From contig USAD01000015.1 of assembly GCA_900552415.1 (NCBI GenBank), positions 1 through 17,943 on the forward strand: a stretch of 17,943 nt of DNA, read 5' to 3'. The notes beneath the pieces are model-generated. The model had not been told where the DNA came from, made no database searches, and was given only the letters and a program-made list of their open reading frames with translations. The DNA is from an uncultured Parabacteroides sp. Lineage in GTDB: Bacteria > Bacteroidota > Bacteroidia > Bacteroidales > Tannerellaceae. A program made the position numbers and the translations under genes. Below, in pieces: positions 8,253-15,084 of this stretch (position 1 is its first letter; each line of letters begins with the position of its first letter).

Positions 8253-8283
8253 TTGCATATTTCGAAAAATGCCTCTACTTTTG
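8253..8283 (+). promoter_or_regulatory. tRNA-Asn promoter
   Basis: TTG at 8253-8255, 20 bases, then TACTTTTG at 8276-8283 fits the Bacteroidetes promoter consensus. Transcription would start near 8290, about 43 bases before the mature tRNA. It abuts the leftward kinase promoter without overlap. Confidence 0.7.
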
Positions 8284-8332
8284 CAGTGCAAAATCGGACA
8301 GATCAGTAGATCTGCGAGAGACGCAAAAACAT

Positions 8333-8406
8333 TCTTCCTTAGCTCAGTCGGTTAGAGCATCTGACTGTTAATCAGAGGGTCCTTGGTTCAAGTCCAAGAG
8401 GAAGAG
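8333..8406 (+). tRNA. tRNA-Asn (anticodon GTT)
   Basis: A full cloverleaf can be drawn. The acceptor TCTTCCT (8333-8339) pairs with AGGAAGA (8399-8405). The D stem is GCTC/GAGC. The anticodon stem is TCTGA/TCAGA around loop CTGTTAA, with GTT at 8367-8369. The T stem is CTTGG/CCAAG with loop TTCAAGT. The discriminator is G8406. CCA is not encoded and must be added after transcription. It has its own promoter and terminator. Confidence 0.97.
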
Positions 8407-8410
8407 CGAA

Positions 8411-8447
8411 AAGGCTGAATCCTGTTTGGGATTCGGCCTTATTTTTT
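8411..8447 (+). terminator. Rho-independent terminator of tRNA-Asn
   Basis: AAGGCTGAATCC (8411-8422) pairs with GGATTCGGCCTT (8429-8440) over 12 bp with one T-G pair and a 6-base loop, followed by ATTTTTT. It is a strong, classic terminator. Confidence 0.9.
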
Positions 8448-8489
8448 ATCCGGGATTTGCTATTCCAAGTGGTCACGCCTCCGATAAGG

Positions 8490-8584
8490 CTTCCAGTACT
8501 TCCTAAACAAAACTCCAGTCCGACTGGGAAAGTACTGGAGTCCGATGCGTATCGGACTGGAGTCTCTTCCCAACCGGACTGGAG
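8490..8584. repeat. Palindrome cluster built on ACTCCAGTCCGA
   Basis: ACTCCAGTCCGA (8512-8523) is the exact reverse complement of TCGGACTGGAGT (8552-8563). AGTCCGAT (8539-8546) and ATCGGACT (8551-8558) form a tight 8-bp hairpin with loop GCGT. Further partial copies lie at 8490-8503, at 8534-8541 and at 8574-8584 (CGGACTGGAG). It fills the gap between the tRNA terminator and the 3' end of the M81 gene; no gene is seen in it. Confidence 0.65.
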
Positions 8585-8629
8585 CAGGATTCGGCCATCA
8601 AGGCCAAACATTCCCAGTCTTATCTCCGC

Positions 8630-10186
8630 TTACCGGCCATAGAAATCCTTAGCCGAAGGGATAAAGATCACGTTCAACTCAGGATCCGGCATGTCCGGGT
8701 CTAACGGGAACATGGGGCGAACAATATTCTTATAAGGTAATTTCTTGAAATCCTGGTCTACGCCACCACGAGTCTGGGCCATAACCCAATCTGCCTGGAT
8801 GCTGTACCACTGGTTCACCAGATAACCCTGCTTAACCATCACGATATCCATCTCCTTAGGCTCGATTCCGGAACCCTCCAGATTCGGTGTGGGCGACGAC
8901 GTACCGACTACCACATAAACACTTCCAGTCTTTACGATGGCTATATTCCTTTTTTGTCTCCAAGACTCAGCGTTCTTGTCCGCTTCCGGGCTGACATAAA
9001 CAACCGTACCCGACAATTTCACGGGACCCTCGTAAGAATTATCCGTCATCGCGCCGACATAACCCTCCACGTGTCCGCCAACTCCCGCTTCGCGTGCGGC
9101 CTCAACAACCTCATCACCTGGGATAGAACAGTAAAGCAAACTTTTCCCGTTAGGCGACTGGAATTCCGGACGTTTTAATACACGGGCTAACGTCCAGGTC
9201 ACTTCACCGGAACCACCGCCACCGGGGTTGTCACCCATGTCACTAATAAAGAACGGCTTCTTATCGCTGGCGATCGCCAAGTCGAGACATTTCTCCAACG
9301 GATAGCCCGGAGCCTCTAAGGAGAACTGGCGACGTACGTCCCAGAATTTTTGGGCCAATCGCTTAGCGCCACTCTCCACTTGCGCCTTATCGTCGCCATA
9401 AACCATTACGACACCCTGATTACGACGGTTATCACCCCAAACGTAACCAATCCAGATACCAGCGTCGATGACACCCGGCATTGCCTCAACCTCAGGAACC
9501 ATCGCATAAAGCGATTTAGCCGGCTCAACACGCGTACTGGTCCACTCGCCCGACAACAGGACAGGAACAGCAACGAAAGCCTTATAGGCCGGACGACCAT
9601 TGCCCGACTCCAACCGCTCCAGCAGGTTGACAACACCACGGCGATGCGACTCGCGAGAATCATCGTGAGGCGCCTTGCGATAGGTCGTGATCAAGTCGGA
9701 GTTAAGCGCGATTGGCCAAGAGACATTTCCATGAAGATCCATCGTGGTCGTTACCAAGACATCGTTTCCAATCAAGCTTCTGACCTTCTCCATAAACTCG
9801 CCCTCCGGATCAGCTACACCCTCAACGCTACAAGCGCCATGATTATAGAACCAAAAGGCATCATATGGCATATTCGCCTTGATAATTTCCAAGGATTTAT
9901 TGACAAAAGCGTCATAAGACTCACGAGTGACAGGACCACGTCCTCCACCACGTCCCATCAAAGCCGGAAGCCAAGTAGCGGCTTGTCCCATAGCGGAATC
10001 CGGGCTGAGATAGTCCGGCATTCGGACAGGACTGCCGACTAGCTCTTGCCTATTGGGCATAAATACACTATTCTCAATCTGGATACCGGCAATACCGATA
10101 CGGGGTTTCTTTTTCTGAGCGGCGGCGTCAAAAACAGATGACACGGCTAACAAACAAATGCTCAGCAACAAAAAAGCTTTTTTCAT
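8630..10186 (-). CDS. Exported M81 family (MlrC-like) metallopeptidase
   Basis: A 518-residue protein of the M81 family, named after microcystinase MlrC, a zinc enzyme acting on small cyclic or linear peptides. Residues 1-23 form a signal peptide (AAA before Q), so it is likely periplasmic. Family motifs in order are GIAGIQIENSVF at 31-42, NHGACSVEGVADPEGEF at 115-131, DLHGN at 150-154, YRKAPHDD at 169-176 and SDMGDNPGGGGSGE at 315-328 in the C-terminal domain. The natural substrate in a gut bacterium is unknown; linear peptides or peptide-like cell-wall fragments are guesses. The gene runs toward the tRNA-Asn gene. Its upstream region is the putative invertible promoter, whose promoter as written points toward this gene, about 220 bases away. 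A small hairpin (GCGTG/CACGC, 10225-10238) lies in the leader. Confidence 0.9.
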   Translation of the reverse strand: MKKAFLLLSICLLAVSSVFDAAAQKKKPRIGIAGIQIENSVFMPNRQELVGSPVRMPDYLSPDSAMGQAATWLPALMGRGGGRGPVTRESYDAFVNKSLEIIKANMPYDAFWFYNHGACSVEGVADPEGEFMEKVRSLIGNDVLVTTTMDLHGNVSWPIALNSDLITTYRKAPHDDSRESHRRGVVNLLERLESGNGRPAYKAFVAVPVLLSGEWTSTRVEPAKSLYAMVPEVEAMPGVIDAGIWIGYVWGDNRRNQGVVMVYGDDKAQVESGAKRLAQKFWDVRRQFSLEAPGYPLEKCLDLAIASDKKPFFISDMGDNPGGGGSGEVTWTLARVLKRPEFQSPNGKSLLYCSIPGDEVVEAAREAGVGGHVEGYVGAMTDNSYEGPVKLSGTVVYVSPEADKNAESWRQKRNIAIVKTGSVYVVVGTSSPTPNLEGSGIEPKEMDIVMVKQGYLVNQWYSIQADWVMAQTRGGVDQDFKKLPYKNIVRPMFPLDPDMPDPELNVIFIPSAKDFYGR

Positions 10187-10385
10187 GTCTGATGAATTTA
10201 AGATTAAACAATGTCTTTAATTAGGCGTGAATACACGCTATGAAAGTAGCAATAAAAAACGAGAGTCACCGACCTCGTCACCATTTTTTTAACGGCAATC
10301 CTCCACAGATACCCTAAAATGCCCATAACAAAGGAGATAATGAATTGATCGATTTGATCTTAGGAGAAGAAACGACAGTCGGAAT

Positions 10386-10588
10386 AAAAGGGTCGTTTCC
10401 ATACGTCAATGCAAAGGTACACCTTTCTTTGAAACCCACAATCCTTTGTTTTATTTTTTTCACTCTTTCTTATCCATATCTCCGTATTTTCCACACAAAA
10501 CCCCTGTTTCGGCCAACCAACCTACTCTTCATCCCCTCTTACCTTATGTATACATTTATAAAAGGTGTCGAAAAAAAACGACCCTTTT
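10386..10588. promoter_or_regulatory. Putative invertible promoter region bounded by 13-bp inverted repeats
   Basis: AAAAGGGTCGTTT (10386-10398) and its exact reverse complement AAACGACCCTTTT (10576-10588) flank 177 bp of AT-rich DNA. The size and layout match promoter inversion cassettes known in Bacteroides and Parabacteroides. The inner segment holds a near-consensus leftward promoter. A third half-copy, GAAACGAC at 10369-10376, forms a short palindrome with GTCGTTTC of the left repeat. No recombinase gene is in the window, so an invertase would have to act from elsewhere. Inversion itself is not demonstrated. Confidence 0.6.
10412..10441 (-). promoter_or_regulatory. Leftward promoter inside the putative invertible segment
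   Basis: Read on the minus strand: TTG (10441-10439), 19 bases, then TACCTTTG (10419-10412), which fits the Bacteroidetes consensus. As written it fires toward the M81 gene. After inversion it would sit about 95 bases before the ATG of the large surface protein, pointing at it. A weaker rightward candidate (TTTG 10428-10431, 20 bases, TATTTTTT at 10452) also exists in the present orientation. Confidence 0.6.
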
Positions 10589-10661
10589 TGCGCAACCGTT
10601 CCAACGTCAAGATGTCGTTAGACTATTCTTAAACCTAAGTTTTAATATTAAATTTTTAATT

Positions 10662-13600
10662 ATGAACAAAAAGTTTTCTACTTTGATGGCCGGCTTGATG
10701 CTGGCGTCGGCGTTCTCGGTGAGTGCGCAGGGAAGTTTGGGAATACCTACTTCTATAGATAAGTATGAGGACGGTAAGTACTATGTGTTAGGTGATGGCA
10801 ATAATGTACTTACGGTCGTATCTGATGCTGGCCCACGATATGGTGAGTTGGCAATGGTCTGGCAAGGAAACGGTAGCGATTATTGGGATTTAGCTAAAAC
10901 TCGTAATGCGCTTTGGAAAGTCACGGTTGTCCCGGGAAATGCTGGCGATGCGCCTAAGTACAGCTTTGTCAATGTGGCTACGGGGATGACCTTGAGTGTT
11001 CCGACTCCTAAGTCGGACAAGGACGGCGAAAATATCATTGGAGCAGGTGCCGAGGAGGCTCTTATGATCTCCGGTGGTTATATGGAATGGATGAATGGAA
11101 ATGCTAATGATTTTTCAGATGATATAGCAGAAAATTTCTATTCATATATAAATAGCACTGAGGTTGTTTATTTGATGTATGGAAATAATGGTGAAAAAGA
11201 TCTTATTGTTAAAAGATCTCATATTGATAATATAGAGGATGCGGAATCAGGCTATAAATTATTGCAGATTAGACCATTCGAAGCGCAAGTCGTTGAATTG
11301 ACCGCAGACGACCTGAACAAGGAGTTGATCACGAATAATGCGATTACTTCTGAATCTTCTTTCAAATTGTCATTTGATCAGGATGTAACGGAAGGCGCTG
11401 AGAACTTGTTCGCTGGCGTTGACTTGGTGGCTACGCAGTTGTATAAGTATACGAGTGGTGCAAATGAGTATATTACAACAAATGGTGAATTGGATGTTAA
11501 AACACAAGAGGGTAATAAGTATTATGGATATGAGAAACAACCATATGAATATGTCTATTTGAATGTAAAGGACACCGAGAATTATCTGATGGTCGATACG
11601 GCTTTGCATACAGGTTCTGAGGCAGAGAAGCAATTGCCTAAATTTACTTATGTAAACGATCCGGATGCGGAGGGTGATCCGATCAATGGTAATAACCACA
11701 GCCGTTTGGCAAAGTCTGCTCACTTCAAGTTCGCTTATGAGCCGATCAATGACCGTGTCCTGATCAAGGTTGAGCAATACGCGAAGCGTGTACAGAACTG
11801 GGATGGTACGCCGGTTCGTGTAACAGGAGTAGATGGCAATACTGCTTATACTTATTGGCCAACAACTAAGTATACCGCAAAAGAAGCGAACAAGGCAAAT
11901 GAATGGCAGGATACAGGTAATGAAAAATCTGAAGCTGAATTAGTTTCAAACGCTTACGTCCGCTTGGTTACTTTGAGCAGTGTCCGTGAGTTGACGGTAG
12001 CTTTTGATGACGAGGAGAGTACAAAAGGCAACTATAACGATGGAAATAAATATGAGGCATGGGAAGGAGCTGATGATCTTCAGATCGGTATGTTGACAAC
12101 CGTCAAGATCGGTGAAGGATTGATGGCTTATGTTCCGACGACAATTGACGCTTCTGGTTTGTATTTGATCCAGTTCGTTCAGAATTCGGCGAATATGGAG
12201 GCAGCTGAGGGTAACTACTATGTCGCTAACTTGGGTGGCGCGTTCGGTTATGCTGAGCAAGCTAAGAACCAGGATTATCAACACATTCCTGCCGCTCAAT
12301 GGTATATAGAGAAACAAGGTACGATCAGTTCCGCTCCGATCACGATCACGAACCGTGAGTTCTATGATAGCGATGAGAAAGAATTAGGTCCAGATTATCA
12401 ATATCAATTGTTCGCGGTTGATGGTGAGGAAGATACTTACTTCTTCCGTAGCGGTGATAATACGGCGTTCACGAATGATACCGTTAAGTTCATTCCGGTA
12501 AAAGACGTGAAGGACGCTAAGCAAGGTTACATGTACGTAGACGAGCAGACCTCTACGGTTGAGACATACGTATTCAACTACCTGCACGGTTTGGCGGCAA
12601 GCAACGAGGTTGGTTTGAACACGCCGATCGCTAAGGATTCTTTGGTACGTGTAGACGAGACGGGTGAGACGATTGCCTTCCGTTTGGTCCCGGTTGTTGT
12701 TGACGACAGCTATGGTAAGCAATTCGATACGAAGAAGACCGGTATCGCTAACCTGATCCGTAACGCTTACTACATCGAGGCTTACGATGAGATCAAGTTC
12801 GCTGAGGATAACCGTGATCGTTACTTGACTTACGACACGAAGTCCAAGAAATATGTGATGTCTACGACTCCGACCGCTTACTTCTTGAAAGAGAACAACT
12901 GCGTTGGTGATGTACATTACTATGCTTTGGTTGAGGCTAACTTGTTCCAGGTTAATAGCAAAATAGATAATGGAAAAACTGTATTGACTGCAAATGGCGT
13001 AAATATTCCAGCTTTGTCAGGTACTCCTGTTTCGGCTGAAACTATCTTCTATCCTGCTTCTTTTGCTGGAAAGACAGCTAATGATCCCAATGATGCAGAG
13101 GTCGTAGCTTATGATAAACTTTATAAAGACACCGATAATAAAGATGGTATTGGCGCGAACTTCTACTTCTATGATGAGAATGGTAAGTTTATCGTAACAG
13201 ACGCTAGCAAGAATGTTCCGTTGTATGCTTACTACGGTAATACGGATAATAAGAACATTATCGAGTTGCAGCCTGTAGTTACTCCGAAGAACGGTAATGA
13301 TGCCGCTAAGTATTACTACATGAATGGTGACGTAAATGCTAAAAAATATAATGTAGTTGCTAATGCAAATGATGTATATCCTTACAATACTGTTGATTAT
13401 GCCGATAACCGTGTATCCGTTGATGACAATACTTTGGACTTGACGATCGCTTCGATCGAGGATAAGTGGAACGAAGAGATCCGTGTATCCACATTCGCGG
13501 TAACTGAGAACGACGCTCCGTTGTATCGTCGCTTCAATGGCTTAGCACCTGAGACTTATGGTGACGCTTCTAACGCGCCGTTGAACCTGAAGTTCTATCG

Positions 13601-14630
13601 TCATAACAACAACCAGGAGTTCTTGTTCGAGAACTTCTCTTCTGAGAACTCTTATCGTGATGGTATCACGGATAAGTCGATCAGCTTCCTGGGTGTAAAC
13701 AACGCGATGCAGTTCGCTGAGAACGAGACCCGTTCTTACACGATGTATGTAGATACGGCATATGTCCGTAACAATACGCGCATGCCGCAGTACTTGATCG
13801 CTGTTAAGCCGGAGGTTGTTGAGGGTGACACGATCCTTTGCGACGCTTCAACTCACCAGCACGCGACTCCGGAGGAGGCTCTGGCTTGCGAGCACTCGAT
13901 TATCCGTCCGCACTTCGTACGTGCGATGTACCTGTTCAACGCTCAGGATTCGATCGACACCAAGAACTACGACTATCAAGGTAAGGCCGCTTACGGCGCT
14001 AAGGACTACACTCGTCTGGCGTTCAAGGATGCCGTTCACGCGATGGATACGTTGTATATCCTGATGCCGGGTGTAACGACCGAGCAATTGATCGAGTCTA
14101 ACTTCAAGAACGACGACCTCTTCTCTAAGAAGATCGCTTTGGATAACAACAAGCATAAGAATGTGGTCTTCCAGTTCCGTCTGTTGGATGAGCAAGACAA
14201 CCGCTTCTTGATCGAGTCTGAGGCCGAGAAGGATCGTGTCGCAGTCCTGAATAAGGATCTGGATCAGGTTTGTGTCGCTCCGAATGCCGGTGGTTGGGTT
14301 AAGATCCAGAACGGTGTACCTGTCATCGCTCGCTACCAAGACTTCCAGGAGGCAAGCGCTCAGGCTGACGTATTCGACGTAACGGATGAGATCCAATACG
14401 AGGCAACTGACAACGAGGAGATCGCTGTTGAGGGTGTATCAGTCGTAGCCGGTGACGGTCAGGTAACGATCATGGGTGCCGCTGGCAAGAACGTAACCAT
14501 CACCAACATCTTGGGTAAGGTTATCGCTAGCCAGACCATCGCTTCTGACAACGCTACAATCTCCGTACCTGCGGGTATCGTAGCAGTAGCTGTTGAGGGC
14601 GAGGCAGCCGTAAAGGCAATCGTAAAATAA
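10662..14630 (+). CDS. Large exported surface (S-layer-like) protein with DUF6383-like C-terminal domain
   Basis: A 1322-residue protein. The frame is open from 10446, but the ATG at 10662 is the likely start because a clear signal peptide (residues 1-22, cut at SVSA before Q) follows it. The C-terminal 67 residues (1256-1322; VSVVAGDGQVTIMGAAGKN and following) match the DUF6383 tail I associate with Parabacteroides. Its pattern (a TNILGK segment, then PAGIVAVAV) resembles type IX secretion C-terminal signals, suggesting export and surface attachment. The body is acidic, rich in Tyr, Asn and Asp, with beta-lectin-like phrases such as NVATGMTLSV. At least seven D(S/T)-hydrophobic triplets fit the Bacteroidetes O-glycosylation motif. 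Only four Cys are seen, two in a Cys/His-rich patch at 1060-1078. The function is probably surface-layer or coat glycoprotein. Expression is probably governed by the inverted-repeat promoter region upstream. AT-rich islands interrupt a GC-balanced frame. Confidence 0.85.
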   Translation: MNKKFSTLMAGLMLASAFSVSAQGSLGIPTSIDKYEDGKYYVLGDGNNVLTVVSDAGPRYGELAMVWQGNGSDYWDLAKTRNALWKVTVVPGNAGDAPKYSFVNVATGMTLSVPTPKSDKDGENIIGAGAEEALMISGGYMEWMNGNANDFSDDIAENFYSYINSTEVVYLMYGNNGEKDLIVKRSHIDNIEDAESGYKLLQIRPFEAQVVELTADDLNKELITNNAITSESSFKLSFDQDVTEGAENLFAGVDLVATQLYKYTSGANEYITTNGELDVKTQEGNKYYGYEKQPYEYVYLNVKDTENYLMVDTALHTGSEAEKQLPKFTYVNDPDAEGDPINGNNHSRLAKSAHFKFAYEPINDRVLIKVEQYAKRVQNWDGTPVRVTGVDGNTAYTYWPTTKYTAKEANKANEWQDTGNEKSEAELVSNAYVRLVTLSSVRELTVAFDDEESTKGNYNDGNKYEAWEGADDLQIGMLTTVKIGEGLMAYVPTTIDASGLYLIQFVQNSANMEAAEGNYYVANLGGAFGYAEQAKNQDYQHIPAAQWYIEKQGTISSAPITITNREFYDSDEKELGPDYQYQLFAVDGEEDTYFFRSGDNTAFTNDTVKFIPVKDVKDAKQGYMYVDEQTSTVETYVFNYLHGLAASNEVGLNTPIAKDSLVRVDETGETIAFRLVPVVVDDSYGKQFDTKKTGIANLIRNAYYIEAYDEIKFAEDNRDRYLTYDTKSKKYVMSTTPTAYFLKENNCVGDVHYYALVEANLFQVNSKIDNGKTVLTANGVNIPALSGTPVSAETIFYPASFAGKTANDPNDAEVVAYDKLYKDTDNKDGIGANFYFYDENGKFIVTDASKNVPLYAYYGNTDNKNIIELQPVVTPKNGNDAAKYYYMNGDVNAKKYNVVANANDVYPYNTVDYADNRVSVDDNTLDLTIASIEDKWNEEIRVSTFAVTENDAPLYRRFNGLAPETYGDASNAPLNLKFYRHNNNQEFLFENFSSENSYRDGITDKSISFLGVNNAMQFAENETRSYTMYVDTAYVRNNTRMPQYLIAVKPEVVEGDTILCDASTHQHATPEEALACEHSIIRPHFVRAMYLFNAQDSIDTKNYDYQGKAAYGAKDYTRLAFKDAVHAMDTLYILMPGVTTEQLIESNFKNDDLFSKKIALDNNKHKNVVFQFRLLDEQDNRFLIESEAEKDRVAVLNKDLDQVCVAPNAGGWVKIQNGVPVIARYQDFQEASAQADVFDVTDEIQYEATDNEEIAVEGVSVVAGDGQVTIMGAAGKNVTITNILGKVIASQTIASDNATISVPAGIVAVAVEGEAAVKAIVK

Positions 14631-14658
14631 TCATAGATTGATTATAAACTGAATCAAT

Positions 14659-14686
14659 AATTCCTCGGGCTTCGGCCCGGGGAATT
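14659..14686 (+). terminator. GC-rich hairpin after the surface-protein gene
   Basis: AATTCCTCGGGC, a TTCG tetraloop and GCCCGGGGAATT form a 12-bp stem with one T-G pair, 28 bases after the stop codon. No T run of more than three follows. It may be an inefficient terminator or a 3'-end stabiliser of a long, abundant mRNA, allowing read-through into the RNA behind it. Confidence 0.65.
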
Positions 14687-14710
14687 TCCTATAGAAATAG
14701 TTTAATAATT

Positions 14711-14884
14711 AAATAGGTTTCCACCCGGAGTCTCATCAACTCTTCAATTACCGCCGTGAGGCAGGCATCGGTGGAATAATATTAGTAAAAGGTTTAAAAA
14801 ATAAGAACCGTAGGATCTTCGTGAGAAGCGAGTACGGGAACAAACGTAAAGGAGGGCTTACCGCTGTCGGTGAGCCCTTTTTTT
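14711..14884 (+). ncRNA. Probable structured non-coding RNA
   Basis: This stretch of about 170 bases has no reading frame but several nested stems. TTCCACC (14719-14725) pairs with GGTGGAA (14770-14776). Within that are GAGT/ACTC (14728-14742) and GCC-GTGA-GGC (14753-14762). Next comes CCGTA (14808-14812) with TACGG (14833-14837), enclosing CTTC-GTGA-GAAG (14817-14828) across a purine-rich internal loop (GGAT/CGAG). A classic terminator ends it. Two GTGA loops are GNRA tetraloops, as in folded RNAs. The 5' end is approximate: no full promoter is seen (TAGGTTTC at 14714 is partial), so it may be processed from the upstream mRNA. I could not match it to a named family; a Bacteroidales sRNA motif is possible. 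Confidence 0.5.
14854..14884 (+). terminator. Rho-independent terminator
   Basis: GGGCTTACCG (14854-14863), loop CTGT, CGGTGAGCCC (14868-14877) with one T-G pair, then seven T. It is a textbook terminator that ends the probable RNA and any read-through from the surface-protein gene. Confidence 0.92.
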
Positions 14885-14917
14885 ATAGGGCAGAAAACAA
14901 ATATTACGGGGTCTTGA

Positions 14918-15005
14918 AGTGAACTATAGATCATTGGTCAAGTGAACTATTGTTCACTACCCCTAGTGAACAGTTAGCGGCTTGGGAAGTGAACAATAGT
15001 TCATT
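14918..15005. repeat. Palindrome cluster AGTGAACTATTGTTCACT
   Basis: The motif AGTGAAC-4-GTTCACT occurs as a perfect 18-base palindrome at 14941-14958 and as diverged copies at 14918-14935 and 14988-15005. A half copy (AGTGAAC) lies at 14965-14971. Four related sites fall in about 90 bases just after the terminator. No gene is seen here. Confidence 0.7.
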
Positions 15006-15084
15006 TGGCAAGGCGATAACAGACACCTTTAATTCCTTAATATCAATGCAATAGATAAGGCTCAACAATACCACCCAAAGGGAT

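Noticed and set aside
8333..8406. tRNA-Asn as an integration site
   Set aside because: No integrase, no duplicated tRNA 3' end and no shift in gene content is seen next to it.
8372..8611. 79-codon leftward frame ending in LPLGLEPRTL
   Set aside because: It is the antisense of the tRNA-Asn gene, a common false gene call; the rest covers the tRNA terminator and the palindrome cluster.
10345..10632. Rightward frame of 95 codons starting at TTG
   Set aside because: It crosses the putative invertible segment and both inverted repeats, has no family resemblance, and overlaps the surface-protein leader.
10446..10661. 72-codon N-terminal extension of the surface-protein frame
   Set aside because: It would place the signal peptide internally and would be broken by inversion of 10399-10575; the ATG at 10662 begins a clean signal peptide.
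13848..14396. Long leftward frames inside the surface-protein gene
   Set aside because: They are shadows produced by the regular codon use of the real gene; no start signals or motifs.
14807..14840. Resemblance of CCGTA...TACGG to group II intron domain V
   Set aside because: The lower stem does not extend beyond 5 bp, the catalytic triad context is absent, and no domain VI or reverse transcriptase is nearby.
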